A stretch of DNA of 56,325 nt from Flavobacteriaceae bacterium PRS1 (GCA_003709165.1 RDRZ01000014.1:1-56325); one strand, 5' to 3'. Positions 26,070-34,683 are shown, numbered from the stretch's first letter. The notes: a model not told the origin generated them from the letters alone. Made by a program: numbers and translations.

Positions 26070-27005
26070 ATGTCTATTTATTATATTTCTTTTGTTTTCG
26101 TCGGATTAATAATCATTGTTTATGCTTTCTTTATCGTAAAACAACAAACCGCTGCAATAGTGGAGCGCTTTGGTAAGTTTCAGGCTATTCGCCATGCTGG
26201 ATTACAATTAAAAATTCCGTTAGTTGACAGAATTTCGGGTCGATTAAGCTTAAAAATTCAACAGTTAGATGTAATTATAGAAACTAAAACACTGGACGAT
26301 GTTTTTGTGCGCCTAAAAGTATCCGTTCAATACAAAGTAATCCGCGACAAGGTATTTGATGCATTTTACAAGCTGGACTACCCACACGATCAAATCACCA
26401 GTTACGTGTTTGATGTTGTAAGAGCCGAAGTCCCTAAAATGAAACTTGATGATGTTTTTGTGAAGAAAGATGATGTTGCAATCGCAGTAAAAAAAGAACT
26501 TAATGTAGCTATGATGGACTACGGTTACGATATTATTAAAACTTTAGTTACAGATATTGACCCAGATTCGCAGGTAAAAGAGGCTATGAACAGAATTAAT
26601 TCGGCAGAACGCGAAAAAGTAGCCGCTCAATTTGAAGGTGATGCGCAACGTATTCTTATTGTTGAAAGAGCAAAAGCAGAAGCAGAAAGCAAACGGTTAC
26701 AAGGGCAAGGTATAGCCGACCAACGTCGAGAAATTGCACGAGGATTGGAAGAATCAGTTGAAGTGTTAAACAAAGTTGGTATTAATTCGCAAGAAGCCTC
26801 CGCTCTCATTATTGTTACACAACATTACGACACACTTCAGTCTATTGGGCATAATGCTAATTCTAATTTAATTTTGTTGCCAAACTCACCACAAGCAGGC
26901 TCTAATATGCTAAATGAAATGGTTGCAAGTTTTACTGCAAGTAATATAATTGGAGAGGAAATGAAAAAACAGAATAAAATGAAAAAACAGAATAATAATA
27001 AATAA
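26070..27005 (+). CDS. SPFH/Band 7 domain membrane protein
   Basis: The 311-residue protein has an N-terminal membrane anchor (residues 1-22), then the SPFH/stomatin domain beginning VKQQTAAIVERFGKFQ, and a helical C-terminal part with the conserved NRINSAEREKVAAQFEGDAQ segment. Proteins of this group assemble into ring-like membrane scaffolds and often work with NfeD or FtsH proteases. No NfeD gene is adjacent, so it appears to act alone here. The C terminus ends in a basic, Asn-rich tail with a repeated KKQNKMKKQN. Full length. Confidence 0.93.
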   Translation: MSIYYISFVFVGLIIIVYAFFIVKQQTAAIVERFGKFQAIRHAGLQLKIPLVDRISGRLSLKIQQLDVIIETKTLDDVFVRLKVSVQYKVIRDKVFDAFYKLDYPHDQITSYVFDVVRAEVPKMKLDDVFVKKDDVAIAVKKELNVAMMDYGYDIIKTLVTDIDPDSQVKEAMNRINSAEREKVAAQFEGDAQRILIVERAKAEAESKRLQGQGIADQRREIARGLEESVEVLNKVGINSQEASALIIVTQHYDTLQSIGHNANSNLILLPNSPQAGSNMLNEMVASFTASNIIGEEMKKQNKMKKQNNNK

Positions 27006-27016
27006 GTCTTTTAAGA

Positions 27017-27050
27017 AAAACCCTCGTAAACACTTATTTTCGAGGGTTTT
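27017..27050. terminator. Bidirectional terminator between the SPFH gene and glnS
   Basis: AAAACCCTCG (27017-27026) and CGAGGGTTTT (27041-27050) form a 10-base stem around a 14-base loop, with T-rich flanks on both strands. It separates the two convergent genes. Confidence 0.8.
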
Positions 27051-27102
27051 ATTTTTCTACTTTGAAATTAAAGATGGCGAAACAAGTTCAGCATGGCAAT
27101 AT

Positions 27103-29097
27103 TTAAATCGTTTTTGCTTCGGCAACCAACAGTTCGTTTTTATCGTTAAAAGCCTTTTCTATAAACGCATCAATATCGCTATTCCGTTCTTGACCATTTA
27201 CAAGCAAAACACCAAGTGTTAACATTACAGCAATTCGTGTTCCAACTTTTTTTGCTGCCGTACCAAATAAGGGTTGTAGCTCATCATAATGCACGTTTTT
27301 AGCCAACTCAAGTATTTCTGCTTTAACTTTTTGCTGCTTTTCTTCAGGTAAATTGGTGTATTTTTTTCCCAACTGTTTAATTATATCAATTGGTTTTCGT
27401 TGTGGTTGTTGCTGGTTGTTTTTTGTATTCTGAATTAATTTTTGTTTCGCCCAAGAATCTCGTAAACCAACGGTTTTGTTAAATACTATTTTATCTTTTG
27501 TAGAATCTTCATCAACATTAAAATAACCCAAACGCTGAAACTGAAATTGTTCACCTACTTTTGCTTCAGTTAAGCTTGGCTCCACAAAAGCATTGATAAC
27601 TTTTAATGAATTCGGGTTTACAAATTCCATAAAATCTTTGTCTTGGTGACTGTCTGGAGCTTCGTCTAAAAACAATCTGTCGTATTCTCTAACTTCAATT
27701 TTTATAGCGTGTTTTATGGAAACCCAATGTAATGTTCCTTTAACTTTTTGCGAAGTATCGGTAGTGTAAGAGCAGTGTATTTCGGTAATTTTTCCTTTGG
27801 TGTCTTTTACAACACTCTCTCCTTTAATAATATAAGCGTTTTTTAAACGCACTTCTTTTCCGAGTGTTAATCGGAAAAATTTATTCCCTGCTGCTTCTTT
27901 AAAATCTTCTCGTTCAATATAGATTTCTCTTGAAAAAGGTACTTTTCTAAATCCTGCAGAAGTATCTTCTGGGTTGTTTTCGGCTTCTAACCATTCTTCT
28001 TTGTTTTCAGGATAATTAGTAATTATGAGCTTTACAGGATTTAAAACTGCCATTAATCGATTGGCTGTTTTGTTTAAATCTTCACGAATACAAAACTCTA
28101 AAAGTGATACATCTATGACATTTTCGCGTTTAGTAACACCAACTTTTTCTATAAAATTTCGAATAGAATTCGGCGTATAACCACGTCGTCGTAAACCAGA
28201 AATTGTAGGCATTCGAGGATCGTCCCAATCAGAAACTATATTTTCTTCAACCAGTTTAAGCAACTTACGTTTGCTCATGATAGTATAACTCAAGTTTAAG
28301 CGTGCAAACTCACGTTGTTTTGGTACTAATGGTAAATCGGTTTGGTTGTTTTTATAAACTTCGTCTCTAAACCAATTATATAGTTTTCGGTGTGGTTTAA
28401 ATTCTAATGAGCATAGTGAGTGAGAAACCTGCTCGATATAATCACTTTCTCCGTGAGTCCAGTCATACATTGGGTAAATACACCAATCGTTTCCGGTTCT
28501 ATGATGATGCTTTTTTAAAACACGGTACATTAGTGGATCACGCATCAACATATTAGGATCTTCCATATCAATTTTTGCGCGTAAAACGTGAGTACCTTCA
28601 TTAAATTCTCCGCGTTTCATTCTTCGGAATAAATCCAAATTCTCTTCAACTGTCCTGTCACGAAAAGGACTGTTTGTACCAACTTGTGTTGGTGTTCCTT
28701 TTTGTGTTGCCATAGCCTCTGAAGATTGTGAATCTACATAGGCTTTTCCGTTTTTTATAAGTTGGATTGCCCAATCGTATAATTGCTGAAAATAGTTAGA
28801 CGAATACAATTCATTTTTCCATTTATAGCCTAACCAAGCAATGTCTCGTTTAATAGCATCAACAAATTCTTGTTCTTCTTTCGCTGGATTTGTGTCGTCA
28901 AAACGAAGGTTTACAGGAGCATTATATTTTTCACCTAAACCAAAACTAATGCCAATAGCTTTGGTGTGACCAATATGTAAATAACCATTTGGCTCTGGCG
29001 GAAAACGAAAACGGAGTTTGTCTTTTGGTAACCCATTCTTTAAATCTTCTTCTATAATATGCTCAATAAAATTAAGCGGTTTTGTGTCCTCTAACAT
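27103..29097 (-). CDS. glnS: Glutaminyl-tRNA synthetase
   Basis: This class I synthetase charges tRNA-Gln. From the ATG at 29097 it has 664 residues. The HIGH-type motif PPEPNGYLHIGH and the KMSKS-type MSKRKL are both clear. About 100 residues follow the standard anticodon-binding domain (from KPIDIIKQLGKKYTN), resembling the YqeY-like C-terminal extension seen in some GlnRS. The frame stays open 37 codons further upstream, but that part crosses the promoter and is not conserved-looking, so the inner ATG is chosen. It is divergent from folB. Confidence 0.95.
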   Translation of the reverse strand: MLEDTKPLNFIEHIIEEDLKNGLPKDKLRFRFPPEPNGYLHIGHTKAIGISFGLGEKYNAPVNLRFDDTNPAKEEQEFVDAIKRDIAWLGYKWKNELYSSNYFQQLYDWAIQLIKNGKAYVDSQSSEAMATQKGTPTQVGTNSPFRDRTVEENLDLFRRMKRGEFNEGTHVLRAKIDMEDPNMLMRDPLMYRVLKKHHHRTGNDWCIYPMYDWTHGESDYIEQVSHSLCSLEFKPHRKLYNWFRDEVYKNNQTDLPLVPKQREFARLNLSYTIMSKRKLLKLVEENIVSDWDDPRMPTISGLRRRGYTPNSIRNFIEKVGVTKRENVIDVSLLEFCIREDLNKTANRLMAVLNPVKLIITNYPENKEEWLEAENNPEDTSAGFRKVPFSREIYIEREDFKEAAGNKFFRLTLGKEVRLKNAYIIKGESVVKDTKGKITEIHCSYTTDTSQKVKGTLHWVSIKHAIKIEVREYDRLFLDEAPDSHQDKDFMEFVNPNSLKVINAFVEPSLTEAKVGEQFQFQRLGYFNVDEDSTKDKIVFNKTVGLRDSWAKQKLIQNTKNNQQQPQRKPIDIIKQLGKKYTNLPEEKQQKVKAEILELAKNVHYDELQPLFGTAAKKVGTRIAVMLTLGVLLVNGQERNSDIDAFIEKAFNDKNELLVAEAKTI

Positions 29098-29114
29098 TTT
29101 AATCAATTGAATTG

Positions 29115-29122
29115 CAAAGTTA
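29115..29122 (-). promoter_or_regulatory. -7 promoter element for glnS
   Basis: TAACTTTG on the minus strand, 17 bases before the glnS ATG. It is back to back with the folB promoter. Confidence 0.6.
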
Positions 29123-29138
29123 TTAAAATATAGTGTAA

Positions 29139-29146
29139 TATATTTG
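29139..29146 (+). promoter_or_regulatory. -7 promoter element for folB
   Basis: TATATTTG on the plus strand. Transcription from about 29151 gives a leader of roughly 13 bases to the TTG start of folB. Confidence 0.6.
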
Positions 29147-29163
29147 CAGAAAATGATTGAGTT

Positions 29164-29532
29164 TTGGGAATAATTAAAGTTGAAAATATACGGGTATTTG
29201 CCTTTCATGGTTGTTTAAAGGAAGAGACCAAAATTGGTAGTGACTATCTTGTAGATTTAAAAGTGAAAGCCAATTTAAAAACAGCTTCAAATTCTGATAA
29301 ATTGATAGACACAATAGATTATGTGTTACTAAATAAAATCGTGAAAGAAGAAATGAGTATTCCTTCTAAACTCCTTGAAACAGTTGGAAAACGTATATTA
29401 AATAGGGTTTTTTTAGAAAGTAATTTAGTAACTAAAGTGGTGATTTCTATTTCTAAAATAAACCCCCCAGTTGGTGGCGATGTAGAAATGGTAACTATAA
29501 AATTGGTTGAGAAAAGAAAAAGAAGGAGCTGA
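29164..29532 (+). CDS. folB: Dihydroneopterin aldolase
   Basis: FolB converts dihydroneopterin to 6-hydroxymethyl-dihydropterin in folate synthesis. The 122-residue protein begins GIIKVENIRVFAFHGCLKEE, the standard N-terminal signature of the family, directly after a TTG at 29164. No ATG fits in this frame, so TTG appears to be the real start. The conserved catalytic Glu (in KEETKIG) and Lys (near VVISISKINPP) are visible. The tRNA-Cys gene follows 43 bases later. Confidence 0.88.
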   Translation: MGIIKVENIRVFAFHGCLKEETKIGSDYLVDLKVKANLKTASNSDKLIDTIDYVLLNKIVKEEMSIPSKLLETVGKRILNRVFLESNLVTKVVISISKINPPVGGDVEMVTIKLVEKRKRRS

Positions 29533-29575
29533 ATGGTGTTTACCCTTAATTTTTTTTAAATTTGCTGTCATAAAG

Positions 29576-29646
29576 GGCGTCTTGGCCGAGTGGCTAGGCA
29601 GAGGTCTGCAAAACCTTTTACAGCGGTTCGAATCCGCTAGACGCCT
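29576..29646 (+). tRNA. tRNA-Cys (anticodon GCA)
   Basis: The 71-base sequence folds as a cloverleaf: acceptor arms GGCGTCT and AGACGCC pair perfectly, the D arm contains GGCCGAGTGGCTAGGC, the anticodon loop is CTGCAAA with GCA, and the T arm is CAGCGGTTCGAATCCGCT in form. U is the discriminator base, as for tRNA-Cys. The 3' CCA is not encoded. Confidence 0.95.
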
Positions 29647-29649
29647 CAA

Positions 29650-29684
29650 AAAAAAGAGATACTATTATTTGGTGTCTCTTTTTT
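29650..29684. terminator. Bidirectional terminator between tRNA-Cys and the LysE-type gene
   Basis: AAAAAAGAGATAC pairs with GTGTCTCTTTTTT (13 bases, one wobble) around an eight-to-nine-base loop. T runs on both strands suit it to ending both the tRNA and the convergent transporter gene, whose stop codon lies in its right arm. Confidence 0.8.
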
Positions 29685-30354
29685 ATTCTGCCATTTCTTC
29701 TATAAGGTCTTGTGGATTTAATTGATCTTTAGGCAAAAAACCTTTTATTATTAACACGAGTCCGCAAATAACAAAAATTAGACCTAATAGTTTTTTAACT
29801 TTTAAAATACGTTTTTTAGTTAATTTTCTTTTTAGCTGTTTTGCAAGAAGAATTTTAAATAAATCGGTTACAAAATATGCCAGAATCATTGTGCCAAAAA
29901 ATACATAAAATCTATTGATGTCATTTTCCAAACCAGGTCCTGTAATAATTATTACACCAAGCCAAAAAACCAAAACACCTATGTTAATAAAATTAAGGAG
30001 GAATCCTTTAGTAAAAAGACCTAAATAATTCGTTTTTATAAATTTTACAGTGCTCTCTTCTGTAGGGTTCTTTAGTGGTTTTTTAATAAATATTATTATA
30101 CCGTAAACCGCTAATATTGTACCTCCAAAGACAAATAAACCGGGTTGATTGCTTAAATTTTCAAGCAACTGAAAACTACTAAAATAAGCTAAACCAATAA
30201 AAAAAATATCTGCTGTAATGACACCTAAATCAAATACAACAGCTGCTCTAAAACCTTTAGTTACACTTGTTTCGAGTAATACAAAAAAGACAGGGCCAAT
30301 CATAAAAGCTACAAAAAAGCCTAATGGTATTGCTGCTTGTATATCTTCTATCAT
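29683..30354 (-). CDS. LysE family translocator
   Basis: The 223-residue protein has about six hydrophobic membrane segments and the LysE/RhtB signature near the N terminus (IPLGFFVAFMIGPVFFVLLETSVTKGFRAAVVFDLGV). The family exports amino acids or similar small molecules across the inner membrane. Substrate cannot be judged. It stands alone between tRNA-Cys and the head-GIN gene, with the stop inside a bidirectional terminator. Length and topology are normal. Confidence 0.87.
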   Translation of the reverse strand: MIEDIQAAIPLGFFVAFMIGPVFFVLLETSVTKGFRAAVVFDLGVITADIFFIGLAYFSSFQLLENLSNQPGLFVFGGTILAVYGIIIFIKKPLKNPTEESTVKFIKTNYLGLFTKGFLLNFINIGVLVFWLGVIIITGPGLENDINRFYVFFGTMILAYFVTDLFKILLAKQLKRKLTKKRILKVKKLLGLIFVICGLVLIIKGFLPKDQLNPQDLIEEMAE

Positions 30355-30420
30355 ATTGTTTTAGCAATAATACTGAAATCTTGTTCAGCATTTAAAATAA
30401 TTTTTAAAAATATAATCTAT

Positions 30421-31095
30421 CTATTTCATCCTTTTAACCCGACCGCCGAAAACACGATTCTCTATAATCGTTTTTGGATCTCCATAAACAAAAACATTTC
30501 CTCCTGCTCTAATCTTAATATCAACTAGTTCGGATGCATTTACTTCAGCATTACCTGCTGCTTTTATAATAACAGTTGTGGTTTCGGTTTGCAAATTTTT
30601 TCCTTCGTAAATTCCTCCTGTGTTTAATGACACTTTTTGTGTGGTTGCGCTTCCGTGAGCTTTAATAATACCTCCGGAAACAGCCTTTATATTTGCAATT
30701 TTTACTTCTAAATGAACGTTTATTTTTCCTCCTTCTTGTGCTTTAAGATCAATTTCGTATTGTTTAATCGTATCTACGGATGAAATTGTAGCGCCTTCGT
30801 TAACATCTAAAATATCTACAGTTGTATAAAATAAAGTTACTGAAGTATTTTTACCATCAAACCATTCTTTAAGAATCATTCTGATTTTTAATTTTCCGTT
30901 CTTGTTTATCATAACAACATCTTCGATATTTTTTCCAGTTATTATAATTTTATTTTCGTCCGATATAACAAGTTTAACTTCGATTAGATCAAATACTTTT
31001 AGTTCGGTAAATTCTCCTATGGTTTTTTCTAGTGAATTCTGTGCTATTGCAGTTGATGTAATTAAAATTGTTAAGGCTGTAAAAATGTGTTTCAT
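30421..31095 (-). CDS. Head-GIN domain (DUF2807) exported protein
   Basis: The 224-residue protein has a signal peptide (MKHIFTALTILITSTAIAQ) and a right-handed beta-helix-like body made of repeating short strands (for example GGIYEGKNLQTETTTVIIKA), which marks the DUF2807 or head-GIN fold. The function of these periplasmic or surface proteins is not established; adhesin and anti-sigma roles have been suggested. It starts 13 bases after the end of rnr on the same strand, so the two may be co-transcribed. Complete. Confidence 0.88.
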   Translation of the reverse strand: MKHIFTALTILITSTAIAQNSLEKTIGEFTELKVFDLIEVKLVISDENKIIITGKNIEDVVMINKNGKLKIRMILKEWFDGKNTSVTLFYTTVDILDVNEGATISSVDTIKQYEIDLKAQEGGKINVHLEVKIANIKAVSGGIIKAHGSATTQKVSLNTGGIYEGKNLQTETTTVIIKAAGNAEVNASELVDIKIRAGGNVFVYGDPKTIIENRVFGGRVKRMK

Positions 31096-31107
31096 GTGTT
31101 GTTTGAA

Positions 31108-33336
31108 TCAATAACTATGGCTCTTTTTACCAATTAAATGAAAATCTAAATGTCTCTTAACCAAATCGGTTTGTTTTACTTTTACAATTACTTCGTCGCC
31201 TAACTGATATTTGTTTTTTGTGTTGTTTCCAATGAGCGCATACTGGCTTTCGTCAAAAATATAATAATCGCCTTTAATGTCTCGTATTCTAACCATTCCT
31301 TCGCATTTGTTTTCTATTATTTCTACATAAATTCCCCAATCGGTTACGCCTGAAACTACTCCTAAAAACTCTTGATCTTTATAATTCTGCATATATTTTA
31401 TCTGCATATATTTTATAGAATCTCGTTCAGCTTTTGTTGCAAGATATTCCATATTGCTAGAGTGTTTACATTTATCTTCATAAATATCTTGGTTTGCAGA
31501 TTTTTTTCCATCGAGATAATACTGTAATAAACGATGTGTCATCACATCAGGATAACGACGAATTGGCGATGTGAAATGGCTGTAATAATCGAAAGCTAAA
31601 CCGTAATGTCCTATGTTTTTTGTGGTGTATTCGGCTTTACTCATGCAACGAATAGTTAGAGTATCGACCAAATTTTGTTCTTTTTTACCATTTACTCCCT
31701 TTAATAAATTATTTAACGACCTTGTTGTACTCTTTCTATCACTAAAATTTAGTTTGTAACCAAAACGCGATACAATACCCTTCAGTACTGCGAGTTTAGA
31801 ATCGTTTGGCTCATCATGAACTCTGTAAACAAATGTTTTTTCTGGTTTTCGTTTTCCTATAAACTCTGCTACTTTTCTATTTGCAAGCAGCATAAATTCT
31901 TCAATAAGTTTATTTGCTTCTTTAGAGGTTTTAAAATATACTCCAGTGGGATTGGATTCTTTATCAAGATTAAATTTCACTTCAACTTTGTCAAATGAAA
32001 TTGCTCCAGAATTCATACGTTTTCTGCGTAAAATTTTAGCGAGTTCGTTTAATTTTAAAATTGAAAAAGCTAAATCACTTTTAATAGTGTAAGCTTTTCC
32101 TGATAATGAAACTTCTTTTGGAATTCTCGTGTTTATTGATGAGATTCCTGCCTTCGCAGGAATGACATTCTGCTCAATAATTACCTGTGCTTCTTCATAA
32201 GAAAAACGAGCATCACTATAAGTTACTGTTCTGCCAAACCATTTATCTTTTATTTCTGCTTTTTCATTAAGTTGAAATACTGCAGAAAAGGTATATTTTT
32301 CTTCGTGCGGACGAAGAGAGCAAGCATTGTTAGATAATACTTCAGGTAGCATTGGTACAACTCTATCTACCAAATAAACTGATGTTGCACGTTCATACGC
32401 CTCATCATCCAAAACAGTGCCTTCTTGTAAATAATGAGAAACATCTGCTATATGAATTCCTATTTCATAATTTCCATTATCAAGCATTCTAAATGATAAA
32501 GCATCATCAAAATCTTTCGCATCTTTTGGGTCTATTGTAAAGGTTAAAACGTTACGCATATCGCGACGTTTTTTAATTTCGGAAGAAGTAATAGAAGTAT
32601 CTAACTTATTAGCAAACTCTTCTACCTTGTATGGAAACTCATAAGGTAAACCATATTCGGCTAAAATAGAGTGGATTTCGGTGTCATGTTCTCCAGGTCT
32701 TCCAAGTATTTTAGTAACTTTTCCGTAAGGGGAATCTGCATTTTCTGGCCAATCTTCGAGTTTAACTATAACCTTATCACCATCTTCAGCTTTAAACGTT
32801 TTGTTAATTGGCACAAAAATATCTTTATACATTTTTGTATCATCTGCTATTACAAAAGCATAACTTTTATGAATTTGAATAACTCCAACATACTCTGTTC
32901 TTGGTCTTTTTATAATTTGAGTGATTTTCCCTTCAAGTTTTCCTCTTTTTCTCCTTTTATAAACATACAGTTCTACTTCATCATTATGTAGCGCTTTATT
33001 AATGTTATTTGAAGCTATAAAAATATCATCTTCAAAATCTTCACATAACACATAACCAGAGCCTTTAGATGTTAAATCTAAAATCCCAGTATGGTATTCT
33101 GTATTTAAAATTTCTTTGAATTTACCTCTGTCTATTTCTTCAATATCGTTGTTAGCTTTTAGTTGTTGAAGTTTTTTAATAATTTGATTACGACTACTTG
33201 TATCATTTAAACCAAGTATCGAAGCTATTTGTTTATAATTAAAAGTTTTGTTTGTTTCTTTTTTTAAAATACTTAAGATTGTATTTGTAAGATTGGAAAT
33301 CTTGTTTGATGATCTCCTTTTTTTCTTTCTTGTCAT
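31108..33336 (-). CDS. rnr: Ribonuclease R, with an in-frame palindromic-element insertion
   Basis: RNase R is a processive 3'-5' exoribonuclease that degrades structured RNA. The 742-residue protein has an N-terminal winged-helix/cold-shock part, the RNB catalytic domain with FTIDPKDAKDFDDALSF (metal-binding Asp cluster near residue 273-283), and a C-terminal S1 domain followed by a basic tail. At residues of about 390-400, the string NVIPAKAGIS interrupts the usual sequence between EEAQVIIE and IPKEVSL. It is encoded by a perfect palindrome at 32144-32163, an insertion of a dispersed repeat that keeps the frame. It falls in a surface loop of the RNB domain by inference, so activity is probably kept. 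Confidence 0.94.
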   Translation of the reverse strand: MTRKKKRRSSNKISNLTNTILSILKKETNKTFNYKQIASILGLNDTSSRNQIIKKLQQLKANNDIEEIDRGKFKEILNTEYHTGILDLTSKGSGYVLCEDFEDDIFIASNNINKALHNDEVELYVYKRRKRGKLEGKITQIIKRPRTEYVGVIQIHKSYAFVIADDTKMYKDIFVPINKTFKAEDGDKVIVKLEDWPENADSPYGKVTKILGRPGEHDTEIHSILAEYGLPYEFPYKVEEFANKLDTSITSSEIKKRRDMRNVLTFTIDPKDAKDFDDALSFRMLDNGNYEIGIHIADVSHYLQEGTVLDDEAYERATSVYLVDRVVPMLPEVLSNNACSLRPHEEKYTFSAVFQLNEKAEIKDKWFGRTVTYSDARFSYEEAQVIIEQNVIPAKAGISSINTRIPKEVSLSGKAYTIKSDLAFSILKLNELAKILRRKRMNSGAISFDKVEVKFNLDKESNPTGVYFKTSKEANKLIEEFMLLANRKVAEFIGKRKPEKTFVYRVHDEPNDSKLAVLKGIVSRFGYKLNFSDRKSTTRSLNNLLKGVNGKKEQNLVDTLTIRCMSKAEYTTKNIGHYGLAFDYYSHFTSPIRRYPDVMTHRLLQYYLDGKKSANQDIYEDKCKHSSNMEYLATKAERDSIKYMQIKYMQNYKDQEFLGVVSGVTDWGIYVEIIENKCEGMVRIRDIKGDYYIFDESQYALIGNNTKNKYQLGDEVIVKVKQTDLVKRHLDFHLIGKKSHSY
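32144..32163. repeat. Palindromic repeat element inserted in rnr
   Basis: ATTCCTGC-CTTC-GCAGGAAT is a perfect inverted repeat with a four-base loop, inside a longer unit from 32141 to 32167 (GAGATTCC to GAATGACA). On the minus strand it encodes VIPAKAGI, the peptide that this repeat class produces when it falls in frame. Confidence 0.8.
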
Positions 33337-33473
33337 TTATTTCATCTTGTTTCCATAATAGTGGAAATCTTATTAATTAATTCTTCTTAAATATATTGAT
33401 TTTATTATTGCTCGGACGAACTTAAATACATGGGAAGTGGATTTAAAATAAGATAAATCTTTTAAGATTGGTG

Positions 33474-33481
33474 CAAATTTA
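33474..33481 (-). promoter_or_regulatory. -7 promoter element for rnr
   Basis: TAAATTTG on the minus strand, about 140 bases before the rnr start. No closer match was found. Confidence 0.4.
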
Positions 33482-33702
33482 CACTTTAAATATTGATTCT
33501 CTTTTCATTACTAAAAAGTTTACTTTAATTTTTATTAAATTTTTTATTAACAATTAATAATATAATAATATTTTATTTTTAAAAATTTAATAAAAATGAT
33601 GATGATGATGGGTTGTTAATTGTTGCTATAACTTTTTTTACTTTTATTTTGAATTACTTTAATTAACATGTTATCATGTAGTAATCAACACTATTTTTTT
33701 AT

Positions 33703-33992
33703 TTAACTACTTATTTTTAAGCATATTATTTTATGTATCAACAGCTGTTTATAACCTGAATTAACCGCTTATTATTAATAAGTTTTTCTGAATTTAGTGT
33801 TTATATAATAGGTTTTATGTTTCATAAGTTTGTCTTAAAAAGAAGCTTATTTTTTTGGTTAATTCATTTAACATTTTGATTGTAAAAATAATTGAAATAT
33901 AAAAAATTTTCTTTCAGAATATAGCAAATAGATATTAACTACTTATGAATAGTTAGAAGTTAACTTATCAACTTTTTGTTTTAACTACTAAT
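33703..33992. repeat. Four copies of a TTAACTACTTAT-type iteron
   Basis: Positions are 33703-33714, 33761-33772 (two changes), 33935-33946 and 33981-33992 (one change), all in the same orientation. Two copies are identical over all 12 bases. In sequence this AT-rich some recurrence is expected by chance, so significance needs a test. Confidence 0.55.
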
Positions 33993-34030
33993 ACGTTAAC
34001 TTTATACTTTTATAAATATAAAGATTTCCT

Positions 34031-34046
34031 CCCGATAATTATCGGG
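34031..34046. repeat. Perfect 16-base palindrome, dispersed repeat copy D
   Basis: CCCGATAATTATCGGG, identical to the copy at 5246-5261, lies 32 bases before the rpiB start and would form a hairpin in an rpiB leader. Confidence 0.75.
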
Positions 34047-34078
34047 ATTCACTGAAACTATTTTAATATCTTAAAATA

Positions 34079-34513
34079 ATGAATATATCAATAGGTAACG
34101 ATCACGCAGGAACAGATTATAAATTTGCTATTATAAAACATTTAAAAGCTAAAGGAATTACATTAATAAATCATGGAACAGATACTAATGAAAGTGTAGA
34201 TTATCCAGATTTTGTTCATCCTGTAGCAGAGGATGTAGAAACTAAAAAAACGGATTTAGGTATTATTATTTGCGGAAGTGGGAATGGTGCAAATATGACA
34301 GCTAACAAACATCAAAATGTACGCTCTGCATTATGTTGGACAAAAGAGATTACTGCTTTAGCGAGGCAACATAATGATGCTAATGTTTTAAGTATTCCAG
34401 CTCGTTTCACATCCTTACCTCAGGCTATTGAAATAGTAGATACGTTTTTAAATACAGATTTCGAAGGCGGAAGACATAAAAAAAGAGTAATTAAAATTCC
34501 TACTTCTTGTTAA
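34079..34513 (+). CDS. rpiB: Ribose 5-phosphate isomerase B
   Basis: RpiB interconverts ribose 5-phosphate and ribulose 5-phosphate in the pentose phosphate pathway. The 144-residue protein shows the N-terminal GNDHAGTDYK, the catalytic Cys in GIIICGSGNGANM, and the conserved HNDANVLSIPAR near residue 100. Length is standard. It is a single gene after the long intergenic region, with a palindrome just upstream. No TAnnTTTG element is obvious near the start. Confidence 0.95.
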   Translation: MNISIGNDHAGTDYKFAIIKHLKAKGITLINHGTDTNESVDYPDFVHPVAEDVETKKTDLGIIICGSGNGANMTANKHQNVRSALCWTKEITALARQHNDANVLSIPARFTSLPQAIEIVDTFLNTDFEGGRHKKRVIKIPTSC

Positions 34514-34577
34514 ACCAAAATTATATATTATAAAATTTATTACATTTTGAAATTTCTGCAAAATATAACGCTTCACT

Positions 34578-34626
34578 ACTTTTATAAAATTAACCATAAC
34601 AATAGTATGCTAAATCTTATAAAAGT
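34578..34626. repeat. 10-base inverted repeat upstream of the CDF exporter
   Basis: ACTTTTATAA (34578-34587) and TTATAAAAGT (34617-34626) are perfect inverted arms separated by 29 bases, 46 bases before the promoter of the metal exporter. An operator is possible but AT-rich sequence makes chance matches likely. Confidence 0.35.
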
Positions 34627-34671
34627 CATATTTTATTGTAATTTCAATCTTCATTACAAAGTTCTAATACA

Positions 34672-34679
34672 TAATTTTG
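34672..34679 (+). promoter_or_regulatory. -7 promoter element for the CDF exporter
   Basis: TAATTTTG ends four bases before the ATG at 34684, predicting a leaderless transcript. Confidence 0.55.
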
Positions 34680-34683
34680 GTAA

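Larger units (their letters stand above)
33337..34078. other. Long AT-rich intergenic region with four 12-base repeats; candidate replication origin
   Basis: This 742-base gap between divergent rnr and rpiB has no plausible coding sequence. It holds a stretch of almost pure A/T at about 33530-33597, then repeated 12-mers of the form TTAACTACTTAT at 33703-33714 and 33935-33946, TTAACCGCTTAT at 33761-33772 and TTAACTACTAAT at 33981-33992. DnaA-box-like words (TTATAAACA on the minus strand near 33746-33754, TTATCAACT near 33964-33972) are present but weak. A GATGATGATGATG run lies at 33598-33610. The combination of an unwinding-type AT tract and iterated words, with parS-like sites 15-17 kb away and rnpA 4.5 kb away, suggests oriC. 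This is inference. Confidence 0.4.

Noticed and set aside
29098-29208. 37-codon N-terminal extension of glnS
   Set aside because: It runs through both divergent promoters and has no resemblance to the family N terminus, which starts well at the inner ATG.
33598-33610. Start of a tandem-repeat coding region or CRISPR-like array around the GATGATGATGATG run
   Set aside because: Only about four three-base units, no spacers or regular repeats, and no open frame around it.
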